Below, in pieces: positions 1 through 5,572 of a stretch of 7,143 nucleotides of DNA; positions within the stretch are counted from its first letter, which is position 1; each line of letters starts with the position of its first letter. Both the position numbers and the translations under genes were made by a program. The notes under the pieces were generated by a model. That model was not told the origin of the DNA. It ran no database searches and saw only the letters and a list, made by a program, of their open reading frames with translations. The stretch is from Kiritimatiellia bacterium (lineage in GTDB: Bacteria > Verrucomicrobiota > Kiritimatiellia > RFP12 > UBA1067), in the NCBI GenBank assembly GCA_017385345.1, contig JAFNRY010000062.1, positions 1 through 7,143 on the forward strand, in the 5' to 3' direction.

Positions 1-699
1 GAAGAAGACGGACTCCACGCCGCGCTTCTTCATGTCGGCGAGGACGCCGGCGCGTTTCATGGCCGCGAGCAGGCCGCCGTGTCCGTCCGGGCTGGTGAAG
101 ATGTGCCCTGGGGCGTCGAGGATTATCTTTCCGTCCGCGGTCATGCCCGGCCACATGCCCTGGGTGAAGAAGAAAACGTTCTTTCTGTCGAGCCCGAACC
201 AGCCGTTCTTCTCGAAACATTCGACGGTGGCGGCGTTGTTGGCCTCGCTCGTCATCACGTAGAACGGAATCGGCCTGCCGTAGCGGCGGCTTCTGGCGAG
301 TATCTTCCTTGCGTGAAAATAGAAGAGCGGGGCGCCCGTCAGCGGCCCGATGGGATAGGCGCCCTTGGGGCCTTCGAACCCGAGCCTCGAGCCCTGGCCG
401 CCCGCCACGAGCAGCGCCGCCACGCGCCCTGCGCGCAGCTCCGCCTCGCCCGCCGCGACCGCGGCCGCGCGCTTCTTCCCCGCAAGCCGCTCGACCTTCG
501 CCGCCAGCCCCTTGGACGCATCCGGCGGGGTCGCGCCTGCCGCGAGCGCCTCGCGGCACTGCCGCAGGCCGGCCGGATCGAGAGCTTCGATCTGAGCCAG
601 AAGGCTTTCACGCTCCTTCTTTCCGAGTTTCTTCCAGTGCCTCAGCACGTGCTCCTGCCCGCATTTCTCGAGTTTGGAAACCGCTTCTTCGTATTTCAT
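1..699 (-). CDS. UDP-sugar pyrophosphorylase, UAP1-like (UDPGP family), 3' end outside window
   Basis: This is the N-terminal 233 codons of a nucleotidyltransferase that continues past the left edge. The family transfers UMP from UTP to a sugar 1-phosphate in the cytoplasm, making UDP-GlcNAc, UDP-GalNAc or UDP-glucose for envelope and polysaccharide synthesis. Visible motifs are the nucleotide-binding loop GGQGSRLG at residues 100-107, followed by PKG at 111-113, MTSEA at 149-153 (substrate-binding region) and PDGHGG at 204-209. The N-terminal helical segment (GQEHVLRHWKKL, residues 14-25) also matches eukaryotic UDP-GlcNAc pyrophosphorylases, whereas the bacterial GlmU type looks different. 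The ATG is chosen because the family's N-terminal helix begins there and a weak AGGCGG lies nine bases upstream. An extended -10 promoter lies about 50 bp upstream, so it can be transcribed separately from the kinase gene before it. The sugar specificity cannot be read from this part. Confidence 0.85.
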   Translation of the reverse strand, partial: MKYEEAVSKLEKCGQEHVLRHWKKLGKKERESLLAQIEALDPAGLRQCREALAAGATPPDASKGLAAKVERLAGKKRAAAVAAGEAELRAGRVAALLVAGGQGSRLGFEGPKGAYPIGPLTGAPLFYFHARKILARSRRYGRPIPFYVMTSEANNAATVECFEKNGWFGLDRKNVFFFTQGMWPGMTADGKIILDAPGHIFTSPDGHGGLLAAMKRAGVLADMKKRGVESVFF

Positions 700-747
700 G
701 TTTCTATTCCGCCTTGCAATCTTTCCGTCCGTACCGTTTGGCCCGCT

Positions 748-756
748 ATTATAGCA
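748..756 (-). promoter_or_regulatory. Extended -10 promoter for the UAP1-like gene
   Basis: The minus strand reads TGCTATAAT, a perfect TATAAT with the TGn extension. It lies in the 77-bp gap between the kinase stop and the pyrophosphorylase start. No recognisable -35 hexamer lies 16-18 bp upstream (GC-only sequence there), as is common for extended -10 promoters. Predicted transcription start is near 741, giving a leader of about 42 nt. The gap is also much poorer in G/C than the flanking genes. This is a sequence-pattern call only. Confidence 0.5.
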
Positions 757-776
757 AAATCCTGCTGTAGCCGCGC

Positions 777-2117
777 CTACCGCGCCGCCGCCGCCGCGAG
801 TCTGGCGCCACCGACGGCGGCGGAATCCGTCGCGTCGAGCGTCCGGACCTCGGCGTCGAAAATGCGGCGGATCGCCTTGAGGATGCCGGCCGAGCGCGAT
901 GCGCCGCCCGTCGCGTATATTACCGGGAAGTCGCCTATCCAGCGCGTGCGCTCGTACATGTTGAGCAGCTGGCCTTCGATCACGGCGCGTATCTTCCTTT
1001 CTGGCTCCGCCGCCGCCCAGTCGAAGTCGGCTTCGACGCCGGTCGCTTCGTGGCGCGGCGTTATCTCCGTCTCGAAATACGGGAAGGCGCGTCCGGCCCC
1101 GCCGTCGCCGCATATCGCGTCGAAGCGGTCCCACTCGACGCCGCATTCCCTGCGGACGCGGTCGCGGGCGAGAGAGCCGTTCTTGAAGCACACGAGCGAC
1201 ATGAAGCCGCCGGCGGGGTTTCCGAAAACGTGGCCGTATCCGTCGGGATCCGTCCTGAAATCCGGCATCGCCGCGAAGAAAGTATCGCTCGTGCCGAGCG
1301 AAATGACGGCGCATCCCGGCTTTTCGGCGCCGCAGCCGACGAGAGAGGCCGGATTGTCGCCGGTGAACGGCGCCACGGGTATGCCCGGCTTCAGCCCGAA
1401 GGAGGCAAACTCCGGCGCGAGCGCATAGCGATCGGCGCCGCCCGGCCGGTGCACCGGGGGGAGTTTCTTCTCGAGCCCCGGCGCGACGGCCTCGCATATG
1501 TCGCCGGCCCATTCGAGCGTCGAAAGATCGAGGAGGTTCATCCCCGCGCCGTCGCCCGTGTCCACCGGCGCGTCGGCGCGCCCTGAAAGCACAGCCGTGA
1601 TATACGAGCTGAGCAGATGGATTCTGGCGGTGGCCGCGTAGGCGGCGGGGTCCTCCCGCGCAAACTTTATCACCTGCGCGGCCGCAAAGCGCTCCGTCGC
1701 CGGCGATCCGGTGCGGCGCGCAAGCGACGAACCGAACATCGCGTCGAGCCGCGCCACCTCCTCCGTGGTGGACGAATCCATCCAGATCGGCGAGCTTTCG
1801 CGCGTAAAACCGCCATCCGCGCCGAGATACACCGTCGCGTGCTGCTGGGCGCAGCCGCCGATGGCGGCGACTTCGGACATGGGCGCGCCCGAATCGCGCA
1901 GCCGGGCGAGCGCGAGACGCAGGCCGTCGATCCACATGCGCGGATCGGCGCGGCGCACCGCCGGATCGGCGCACGGGATGAAGCCGTCCGGCGCGCCGTA
2001 CTCCGGCAGGTCGCGCCCGTAGTTCACCGCGGCTGACGCCACTATCTTCCCGGCGGACGTATCGTAAACGACCGCTTTGGTCCCTTGTGTCGATGAATCC
2101 ACTCCTATCGTCAGCAT
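777..2117 (-). CDS. xylB: Xylulokinase-like FGGY carbohydrate kinase (human-type)
   Basis: A 446-residue sugar kinase of the FGGY family, which transfers phosphate from ATP to a ketose (D-xylulose to D-xylulose 5-phosphate in xylulokinases) in the cytoplasm. The N-terminal domain opens with GVDSSTQGTK (5-14), then QQHATVY (91-97) and WMDSSTT (112-118). The second domain has FTGDNPASL (251-259), whose D254 is the expected catalytic base, the ATP-binding SLGTSDTFF (273-281), CFKNGSLARDRVR (310-322) and GGASRS (404-409). As I remember human XYLB, the WMDSSTT, FTGDNPASL, SLGTSDT and CFKNGSL stretches are shared with it. The ATG at 2117 is preferred over an in-frame ATG 60 bp upstream: it gives the family's exact N-terminus and follows a purine-rich ribosome binding site (AAGGAGAA and GGAGAGG, 2138-2124). 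The protein ends at TAG soon after the last ATP-site helix, a few dozen residues shorter than the human-type enzyme. It follows the DsbD-like gene by 66 bp. The exact ketose is uncertain. Confidence 0.85.
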   Translation of the reverse strand: MLTIGVDSSTQGTKAVVYDTSAGKIVASAAVNYGRDLPEYGAPDGFIPCADPAVRRADPRMWIDGLRLALARLRDSGAPMSEVAAIGGCAQQHATVYLGADGGFTRESSPIWMDSSTTEEVARLDAMFGSSLARRTGSPATERFAAAQVIKFAREDPAAYAATARIHLLSSYITAVLSGRADAPVDTGDGAGMNLLDLSTLEWAGDICEAVAPGLEKKLPPVHRPGGADRYALAPEFASFGLKPGIPVAPFTGDNPASLVGCGAEKPGCAVISLGTSDTFFAAMPDFRTDPDGYGHVFGNPAGGFMSLVCFKNGSLARDRVRRECGVEWDRFDAICGDGGAGRAFPYFETEITPRHEATGVEADFDWAAAEPERKIRAVIEGQLLNMYERTRWIGDFPVIYATGGASRSAGILKAIRRIFDAEVRTLDATDSAAVGGARLAAAAAR

Positions 2118-2183
2118 AGCCTTCCTCTCCTTCTCCTTAATTAAGTCTTTTCCGCGGCCGCGCCCGGCCCGCTCCACTACCGC

Positions 2184-3389
2184 CTACTCGAAAACGGCGA
2201 ATGCGGGAAGGCCCTTGACCTTCTCGAAACCCTTCGTCGCAACAAGCTCTTCTATGTTTTCGGCGCGCAGACGGACGACCGTGAAGCCTTCGAGCTTCCT
2301 GCGAACCGCCTCGTCGGCCAGCGTCGTTCCCTCCATCGCGGCACAATTCTTGCACCACGACGCCCAGCAATCCACAAGAACGGGCCTCTTCAACCCCTTG
2401 AGCGAGAATTCGGCCGGCGAAGAAAACCGCACGTCGCCGGGCGCGGCGGCGGACCGGACGGCGGCGGCGGACGCGCCGCGCGCCGCGAAGCCGTTCCACG
2501 CGAGACGACCGTACCAGCCAGCAAAGCAGAGGACGACGGCGGCAAAAGCGAAGTTGACATATCTCATCCACGCCCCCGGACGCGGCAGTATCTTCATGCC
2601 CGCGGCGGCGAACGGCCACGGCAGAGCCATGCCGGCGCCGAGGACGAACGGCAGGGCGGCGGAAAGCGCGCCGCGCCCCGAGGACGCGAGCACTGCGCTC
2701 TCGGCGAGGACGGCAAGCACCACAGGCGCGACGCACGCTCCGGCGAGGACCGCGCCGGCGATTCCCATGAAAAACGCAAAAAGCCCCGGCGCCATCCTGC
2801 CGCCGAACTTGGCAAGCGAGTTCCTCCGGCGCGAAAAATCGATGCGAACCGCGCCGCACATCGCCAGCGCGAACAAAACGAACAACGCCGAAATCGACGC
2901 ATTGAACCAGGGATCTCCCTGTATCGCGCCGAAGGAAAGGCCGAATGCCGACGCCGCGAATCCAAGCGCCCCGTAGGCGGCCGCAAGCCCGGCGGCATAG
3001 AGCAGACCGCGCGCGGGCGACCGGCCGACCACCATCAGCGTCACCGGCACCATCGGCAGCACGCACGGCGTCATGTTCAGGCAGAAGCCGCCCGCGAGAA
3101 CGGCAAGCAGCATCAGCCAGACCGGCATTCCTTCGAACGCGCTTTCCTGCTCCGCCCCGTCGAGGAAAGCAATGAAATCCGCCGCGTCCATGTACCCTTG
3201 CGCGAGCCGCGGCCCGCCGGAGGCCGCGGGAGCGCCGTCCCGGACGCCGGCGGCGCCCGCCCCGAAACCGCCGGCCGGCACGCACATTCCATCGGCGCAC
3301 TCGTATTCGACGCCGCCGAGAACGACGCTCTCCGCCCGCGCCGCCGGCGCAGGCGCAAGAAGAAGCAGGCCGGCGAGCAGAAAAGTCAT
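2184..3389 (-). CDS. dsbD: DsbD-like thiol:disulfide interchange protein (transmembrane domain plus thioredoxin domain)
   Basis: A 401-residue membrane protein that should pass electrons from cytoplasmic thioredoxin across the inner membrane to periplasmic thiol proteins. It has a signal-like N-terminus (1-19, cleavage after ARA), then a short Gly/Ala-rich region with C31 and C36 in place of the usual DsbD alpha domain. The DsbD/CcdA-type membrane region spans about 89-295. It carries the two expected membrane cysteines, C109 in the NMTPCVLP motif and C219 in GACVAP. A thioredoxin-like domain follows from about 320, with WCKNC (CXXC at 346-349) and a cis-proline at P395 in KGLPAF. The protein stops at TAG six residues after that proline, before the last strand and helix of a thioredoxin fold; in-frame sequence beyond the stop resembles that missing tail. 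The start overlaps the aldolase stop as ATGA, implying translational coupling. The signal peptide lacks the usual N-terminal Lys/Arg. The family call is firm; an intact C-terminus is not. Confidence 0.85.
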   Translation of the reverse strand: MTFLLAGLLLLAPAPAARAESVVLGGVEYECADGMCVPAGGFGAGAAGVRDGAPAASGGPRLAQGYMDAADFIAFLDGAEQESAFEGMPVWLMLLAVLAGGFCLNMTPCVLPMVPVTLMVVGRSPARGLLYAAGLAAAYGALGFAASAFGLSFGAIQGDPWFNASISALFVLFALAMCGAVRIDFSRRRNSLAKFGGRMAPGLFAFFMGIAGAVLAGACVAPVVLAVLAESAVLASSGRGALSAALPFVLGAGMALPWPFAAAGMKILPRPGAWMRYVNFAFAAVVLCFAGWYGRLAWNGFAARGASAAAVRSAAAPGDVRFSSPAEFSLKGLKRPVLVDCWASWCKNCAAMEGTTLADEAVRRKLEGFTVVRLRAENIEELVATKGFEKVKGLPAFAVFE

Positions 3390-4201
3390 TTTGCAGACTT
3401 CTTCATCTGATAGCCGTTGAACCGGTTGGTGTTGTACAGCTTCTCCGGAATCCCGGAAAAGCCCATGGCCTTCCGTATGTCGAAAAGCGCCTTGACGGAT
3501 TTCGGCCCCACCTGGCGGATCTTTCCGCCGTGGCCCGCGGCGAGAAGCAGCACGCGGCAGTAGGCGTCGGCGTTCTCGGCGAGCCATTCCGCCTCTTCCA
3601 CGTCGCGCCCGCCACAGACTATGCCGTGGTTCTCCATGAACACTACGTTGGACTTTTTGGCGGCCGCCGCCACGCTGGACGCGACATCGGCGGAACCCGG
3701 CGTCGCGTAGGGAGCCAGGGGAATCTGGCCGAGGAATATGTCGGCTTCGGGATTCACGCCGCTCGGCGGAACGAGCCCGGCGAAGAGAAACGCATTGCAG
3801 TGCGGCGGATGGCAGTGGATGCAGGCGTCCATGCCGGCGGACTTCATCATCGCTATGTGGACCTTCACTTCGCTCGTCGCCGGGCGGTAGCCACAAAGCT
3901 GGCCCGCCGACATATCGACGAGGCAGATATCCTCCGGTTTCATGAAGCCCTTGCAGCAGAGCGTCGGGGTGCACAAGACAAGATCCTCGCCGACCCGGAC
4001 GGATATGTTGCCGCCGTTGCCGTCGGTGTAATCCTTGGCGTAGATGCGCCGGCCCATCTCGCAAATCTGCTCTTTCAGACGGGTTATGGAGGGGGAATCG
4101 AAAAACTTGTCAAGTTCGCGACGCGTCTTCGGCGCCGGCCCTTTTCGCCAATCGTAGGCGCGATTCACCAGCGGCGGTTTTATGTATAGTTTATTGTCCA
4201 T
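3386..4201 (-). CDS. Class II aldolase/adducin-family sugar-phosphate aldolase or epimerase
   Basis: A 271-residue member of the zinc-dependent family that includes L-fuculose-1-phosphate aldolase, rhamnulose-1-phosphate aldolase and L-ribulose-5-phosphate 4-epimerase. The conserved series is present in order: the phosphate-binding loop GNGGNISVR (61-69), TPTLCCKGFMKPED (78-91), TSE with the candidate catalytic acid E111, zinc ligands H129 and H131 in HCHPPH, and the third ligand H192 in ENHG. The HxHPPH version, and the long APYATPGSAD segment (163-172) after it, look more like the aldolase-like subgroup than classical AraD, but I cannot fix the substrate. About 45 residues precede the core domain. 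The ATG at 4201 has AGGAAGG five bases upstream (4207-4213) and an extended -10 promoter just beyond. It is the first gene of the cluster and overlaps the DsbD-like gene by 4 bp. With the kinase two genes downstream, it suggests breakdown of a pentose or deoxyhexose. Confidence 0.85.
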   Translation of the reverse strand: MDNKLYIKPPLVNRAYDWRKGPAPKTRRELDKFFDSPSITRLKEQICEMGRRIYAKDYTDGNGGNISVRVGEDLVLCTPTLCCKGFMKPEDICLVDMSAGQLCGYRPATSEVKVHIAMMKSAGMDACIHCHPPHCNAFLFAGLVPPSGVNPEADIFLGQIPLAPYATPGSADVASSVAAAAKKSNVVFMENHGIVCGGRDVEEAEWLAENADAYCRVLLLAAGHGGKIRQVGPKSVKALFDIRKAMGFSGIPEKLYNTNRFNGYQMKKSAK

Positions 4202-4206
4202 TTCAA

Positions 4207-4237
4207 CCTTCCTGTTGCCTTTTGCACTATTCTACCA
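4207..4237 (-). promoter_or_regulatory. Extended -10 promoter and ribosome binding site of the aldolase cluster
   Basis: The minus strand has TGGTAGAAT (4237-4229), an extended -10 of the TGnTANAAT form. A strong AGGAAGG (4213-4207) follows it and ends five bases before the ATG at 4201. Predicted transcription start is near 4222, giving a leader of about 20 nt. A TTGTCG further upstream is only about 14 bp away, too close for a normal -35. It resembles the promoter at 748-756 in having the TGn extension and no clear -35. Confidence 0.45.
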
Positions 4238-4547
4238 AATTATTGCTCCGACAAACGCGCCGGAATAGCGAACGAGCCAAAACTCGGCGCAACGCCGGCG
4301 TTCCGCATGAATGCGTCCGGCCACACGAGCGAGCCTAGCACCCGGCAGGAAAATCGATGCTGGTTCTATCAAAACAACGGATGGACGCACCGTGCGGCTT
4401 CCCGGAACCGCGACTATTATAACGAACTGCGTATGCTCAACTCCGCCATTCCATCCGAGGCGTTCGACCCTTCGCTTGCCGACGCTACGTCGGAAAACAA
4501 GTTGGTGCATGACAACTGGACTGGCTTTCCTTTTTTTCATTTTTTGC
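4238..4547. other. Intergenic stretch between divergent aldolase and tRNA promoters, no confident gene
   Basis: About 310 bp without an RNA gene or a recognisable protein. It contains two adjacent palindromes (4291-4315) and a short hairpin at 4479-4493 (CCGACG, loop CTA, CGTCGG) with no U-run on either strand. It also has a T-rich stretch near 4527-4546. Reading frames stay open here on both strands. The plus frame 4307-4570 (87 codons from ATG) has codon-position GC that looks mildly coding-like, but it has no ribosome binding site and resembles nothing I know. I treat it as unassigned and do not call a gene. Confidence 0.5.
4291..4315. repeat. Two adjacent palindromes, possible operator
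   Basis: AACGCCGGCGTT (4291-4302) is a perfect 12-bp palindrome. It is followed at once by CGCAT-GA-ATGCG (4304-4315), a second inverted repeat. They sit about 55-80 bp upstream of the aldolase -10 element, where an activator or repressor could bind. GC-rich palindromes arise easily by chance in this base composition, so the regulatory role is only a suggestion. Confidence 0.25.
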
Positions 4548-4576
4548 TTGCGCGACGATCGAGGATATGATAAAAT
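4548..4576 (+). promoter_or_regulatory. Candidate promoter for the tRNA-Asp/tRNA-Gln pair
   Basis: TTGCGC (4548-4553) and TAAAAT (4571-4576) are separated by exactly 17 bp. An overlapping alternative is TTGCTT (4544-4549) with TATGAT (4566-4571) and a 16-bp spacer. Either would start transcription near 4580, about 15-20 nt before tRNA-Asp. An AT-rich block at this position, in otherwise GC-rich sequence and directly before tRNA genes, supports the call. Confidence 0.5.
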
Positions 4577-4597
4577 ACACACGCTTTCTCGGAAAAC

Positions 4598-4674
4598 GGG
4601 GTTGTGGCGCAATTGGTTAGCGCACTGGACTGTCGATCCGGGGGTTGCGGGTTCGAGCCCCGTCGACCCCGCCA
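4598..4674 (+). tRNA. tRNA-Asp (anticodon GTC)
   Basis: A complete 77-nt cloverleaf. The acceptor stem is GGGGTTG (4598-4604) with CGACCCC (4664-4670), allowing one T-G pair, followed by discriminator G and an encoded CCA (4672-4674). The D stem is GCGC/GCGC. The anticodon stem is CTGGA/TCCGG around the loop CTGTCGA, with anticodon GTC at 4632-4634. The T arm is GCGGG-TTCGAGC-CCCGT. It should read the aspartate codons GAC and GAU. It is the first of two tRNAs in one likely transcript, 37 bp before tRNA-Gln. Confidence 0.97.
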
Positions 4675-4687
4675 GTACGGAAGGCGA

Positions 4688-4711
4688 GGCCGCGTTTAGC
4701 GGTCGTTGTTT
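4688..4711 (+). other. Hairpin with U-rich tail between the two tRNAs
   Basis: GGCCGC (4688-4693) pairs with GCGGTC (4699-4704), including one G-U pair, around the loop GTTTA. It is followed by GTTGTTTT, which runs into the first base of tRNA-Gln. The stem is only six pairs. It could be a weak terminator or attenuator, or a structure used in processing the tRNA precursor; nothing in the sequence separates these options. Confidence 0.3.
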
Positions 4712-4785
4712 TGCCTCGTGGTGTAATGGTAGCACCGCAGATTCTGATTCTGCTTGTTGGGGTTCGAGTCCCTGCGAGGCAACCA
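4712..4785 (+). tRNA. tRNA-Gln (anticodon CTG)
   Basis: A complete 74-nt cloverleaf. The acceptor stem is TGCCTCG (4712-4718) with CGAGGCA (4775-4781), followed by discriminator A and an encoded CCA (4783-4785). The D arm is GTGT-AATGGTA-GCAC. The anticodon stem is GCAGA/TCTGC around the loop TTCTGAT, with anticodon CTG at 4744-4746. The T loop is TTCGAGT. It should read the glutamine codon CAG. The 3' end is partly duplicated downstream at 4838-4861. Confidence 0.97.
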
Positions 4786-4861
4786 TTCACTTGCGATACG
4801 GTGACGTCAATTATTATTACCGCAAGAAACTGCGCGGTGCGAGGCGACCATTTGCTTGCAA
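4773..4861 (+). repeat. Imperfect direct repeat of the tRNA-Gln 3' end (4773-4796 and 4838-4861)
   Basis: The 24 bases at 4773-4796 cover the last 13 bases of tRNA-Gln including CCA, plus 11 bases after it. They match 4838-4861 at 20 of 24 positions; TGCGAGGC and ACCATT are identical blocks. Upstream of the second copy there is no further tRNA similarity, so it is a 3'-end fragment and not a whole pseudo-tRNA. Such fragments are what integrated elements leave at tRNA genes, or what remains of a deleted second tRNA. Only 41 bp separate the copies, so no element is present now. Confidence 0.5.
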
Positions 4862-4885
4862 TGCAGGAACGTCCGGCGCCGCACG

Positions 4886-5572
4886 TCAAAAAGGCGGTTC
4901 GATGCCGTGCGCCGAAAGGTAAGTTCTCGCCTTGCCGAAAGGATCGGATCCGAAAAATCCGCGGTAGGCCGAAAGGGGCGAAGGGTGGGCGGATTCTATG
5001 ACGCAATGGCGCGAACGATCTATCGCCGCGCCTTTGCGCCGCGCCGCGCCACCCCAGAGTATGAACACAACATTCTCACGTTTTTCTGCAAGCGCCGCAA
5101 TCGCGGCATCCGTGAATTCCTCCCAGCCTCTGCCTTTGTGCGACAGGGCCTTTCCGGACTCCACCGTCAAAATCGCATTCAGCAGAAGCACTCCGCCGTC
5201 CGCCCACGCCAGAAGATCAGGCATGCGGCCGTATTCTTTGGCGATGTTCGCAAGAGAAGGCGGCGGCTTGACGGAGGGCGGAACGTAGAACGCAAGTCCC
5301 TGCGCCTGGCCTGGCTCGTGATACGGATCCTGTCCAAGAATGACGACTTTCGTTTTGTCGAAAGGAGTCCTTTTGAAAGCTTCGAAAAGTTTTTCGCGCG
5401 GAGGGAAAACCGCGGGAGCGCCGCCGCCTCGGGAATAGGCGGCGTCCACAAATCGTTCGAGCGCCGCGAACCGCGGCGACGAAATCTCTCCGGAAAGCGC
5501 CTCGCGCCAGGATTTCTCGATCTGCCCTGCAAGCGCACCCGGAGACGCCGGCGCTTCCGGTAGTCCGCTCAT
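4886..5572 (-). CDS. ung: Uracil-DNA glycosylase, family 1
   Basis: A 228-residue enzyme that removes uracil from DNA and so starts base-excision repair of deaminated cytosine or misincorporated dUMP. The family's hallmarks are all present: the water-activating motif GQDPYH (80-85, D82), F95 in GLAFYV, which stacks on uracil, PPPSLANI (103-110), N132 in LLLN, which recognises uracil, SHKGRGW (144-150), and the Leu-loop region HPSPLSAYRGFFG (196-208, H196). The C-terminus ends a few residues earlier than the common GxxPIDW tail but after all catalytic elements. The ATG overlaps the mlaD stop as ATGA and has GGAG eight bases upstream, so it is translated as part of the mlaF-mlaD cluster. It is convergent with the tRNA genes, with about 100 bp between and no convincing terminator in that gap. 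Confidence 0.97.
   Translation of the reverse strand: MSGLPEAPASPGALAGQIEKSWREALSGEISSPRFAALERFVDAAYSRGGGAPAVFPPREKLFEAFKRTPFDKTKVVILGQDPYHEPGQAQGLAFYVPPSVKPPPSLANIAKEYGRMPDLLAWADGGVLLLNAILTVESGKALSHKGRGWEEFTDAAIAALAEKRENVVFILWGGAARRKGAAIDRSRHCVIESAHPSPLSAYRGFFGSDPFGKARTYLSAHGIEPPF

Noticed and set aside
700..779. Recoding of TAG as a sense codon: both TAG stops (dsbD, xylB) are followed by open frame, and xylB readthrough would end in an ATGA overlap with the next gene
   Set aside because: The stretch after the xylB TAG has only about 42% GC3, far below the genes here, contains a TATAAT promoter and shows no protein similarity. It behaves as intergenic DNA. Readthrough would also fuse DsbD to the kinase.
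79..1428. A long plus-strand open frame opposite the pyrophosphorylase and kinase genes
   Set aside because: It runs antisense through two clearly recognisable proteins and across the promoter between them; high GC3 on the minus strand removes stops from the antisense frames. It has no domain signature.
2118..2177. Upstream start of xylB at 2177, adding 20 residues
   Set aside because: The extension is basic and unlike the family's N-terminus, and it covers the strong ribosome binding site that points to the ATG at 2117.
2137..3300. A 387-codon minus-strand frame overlapping the DsbD-like gene
   Set aside because: It is an out-of-frame, arginine-rich shadow of the DsbD coding sequence, whose cysteine and membrane motifs are all in the other frame.
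4232..4786. Minus-strand open frame antisense to both tRNAs
   Set aside because: Its peptides such as GLEPATPGSTVQCANQLRHNP-like strings are the well-known false translations of antisense tRNA genes. The same applies to the minus frame 4617-5006.
4786..4885. A terminator between the convergent tRNA and ung transcripts
   Set aside because: Only weak stems were found (for example ACCGC/GCGGT at 4819-4838) and neither strand has a U-run directly after a stem.
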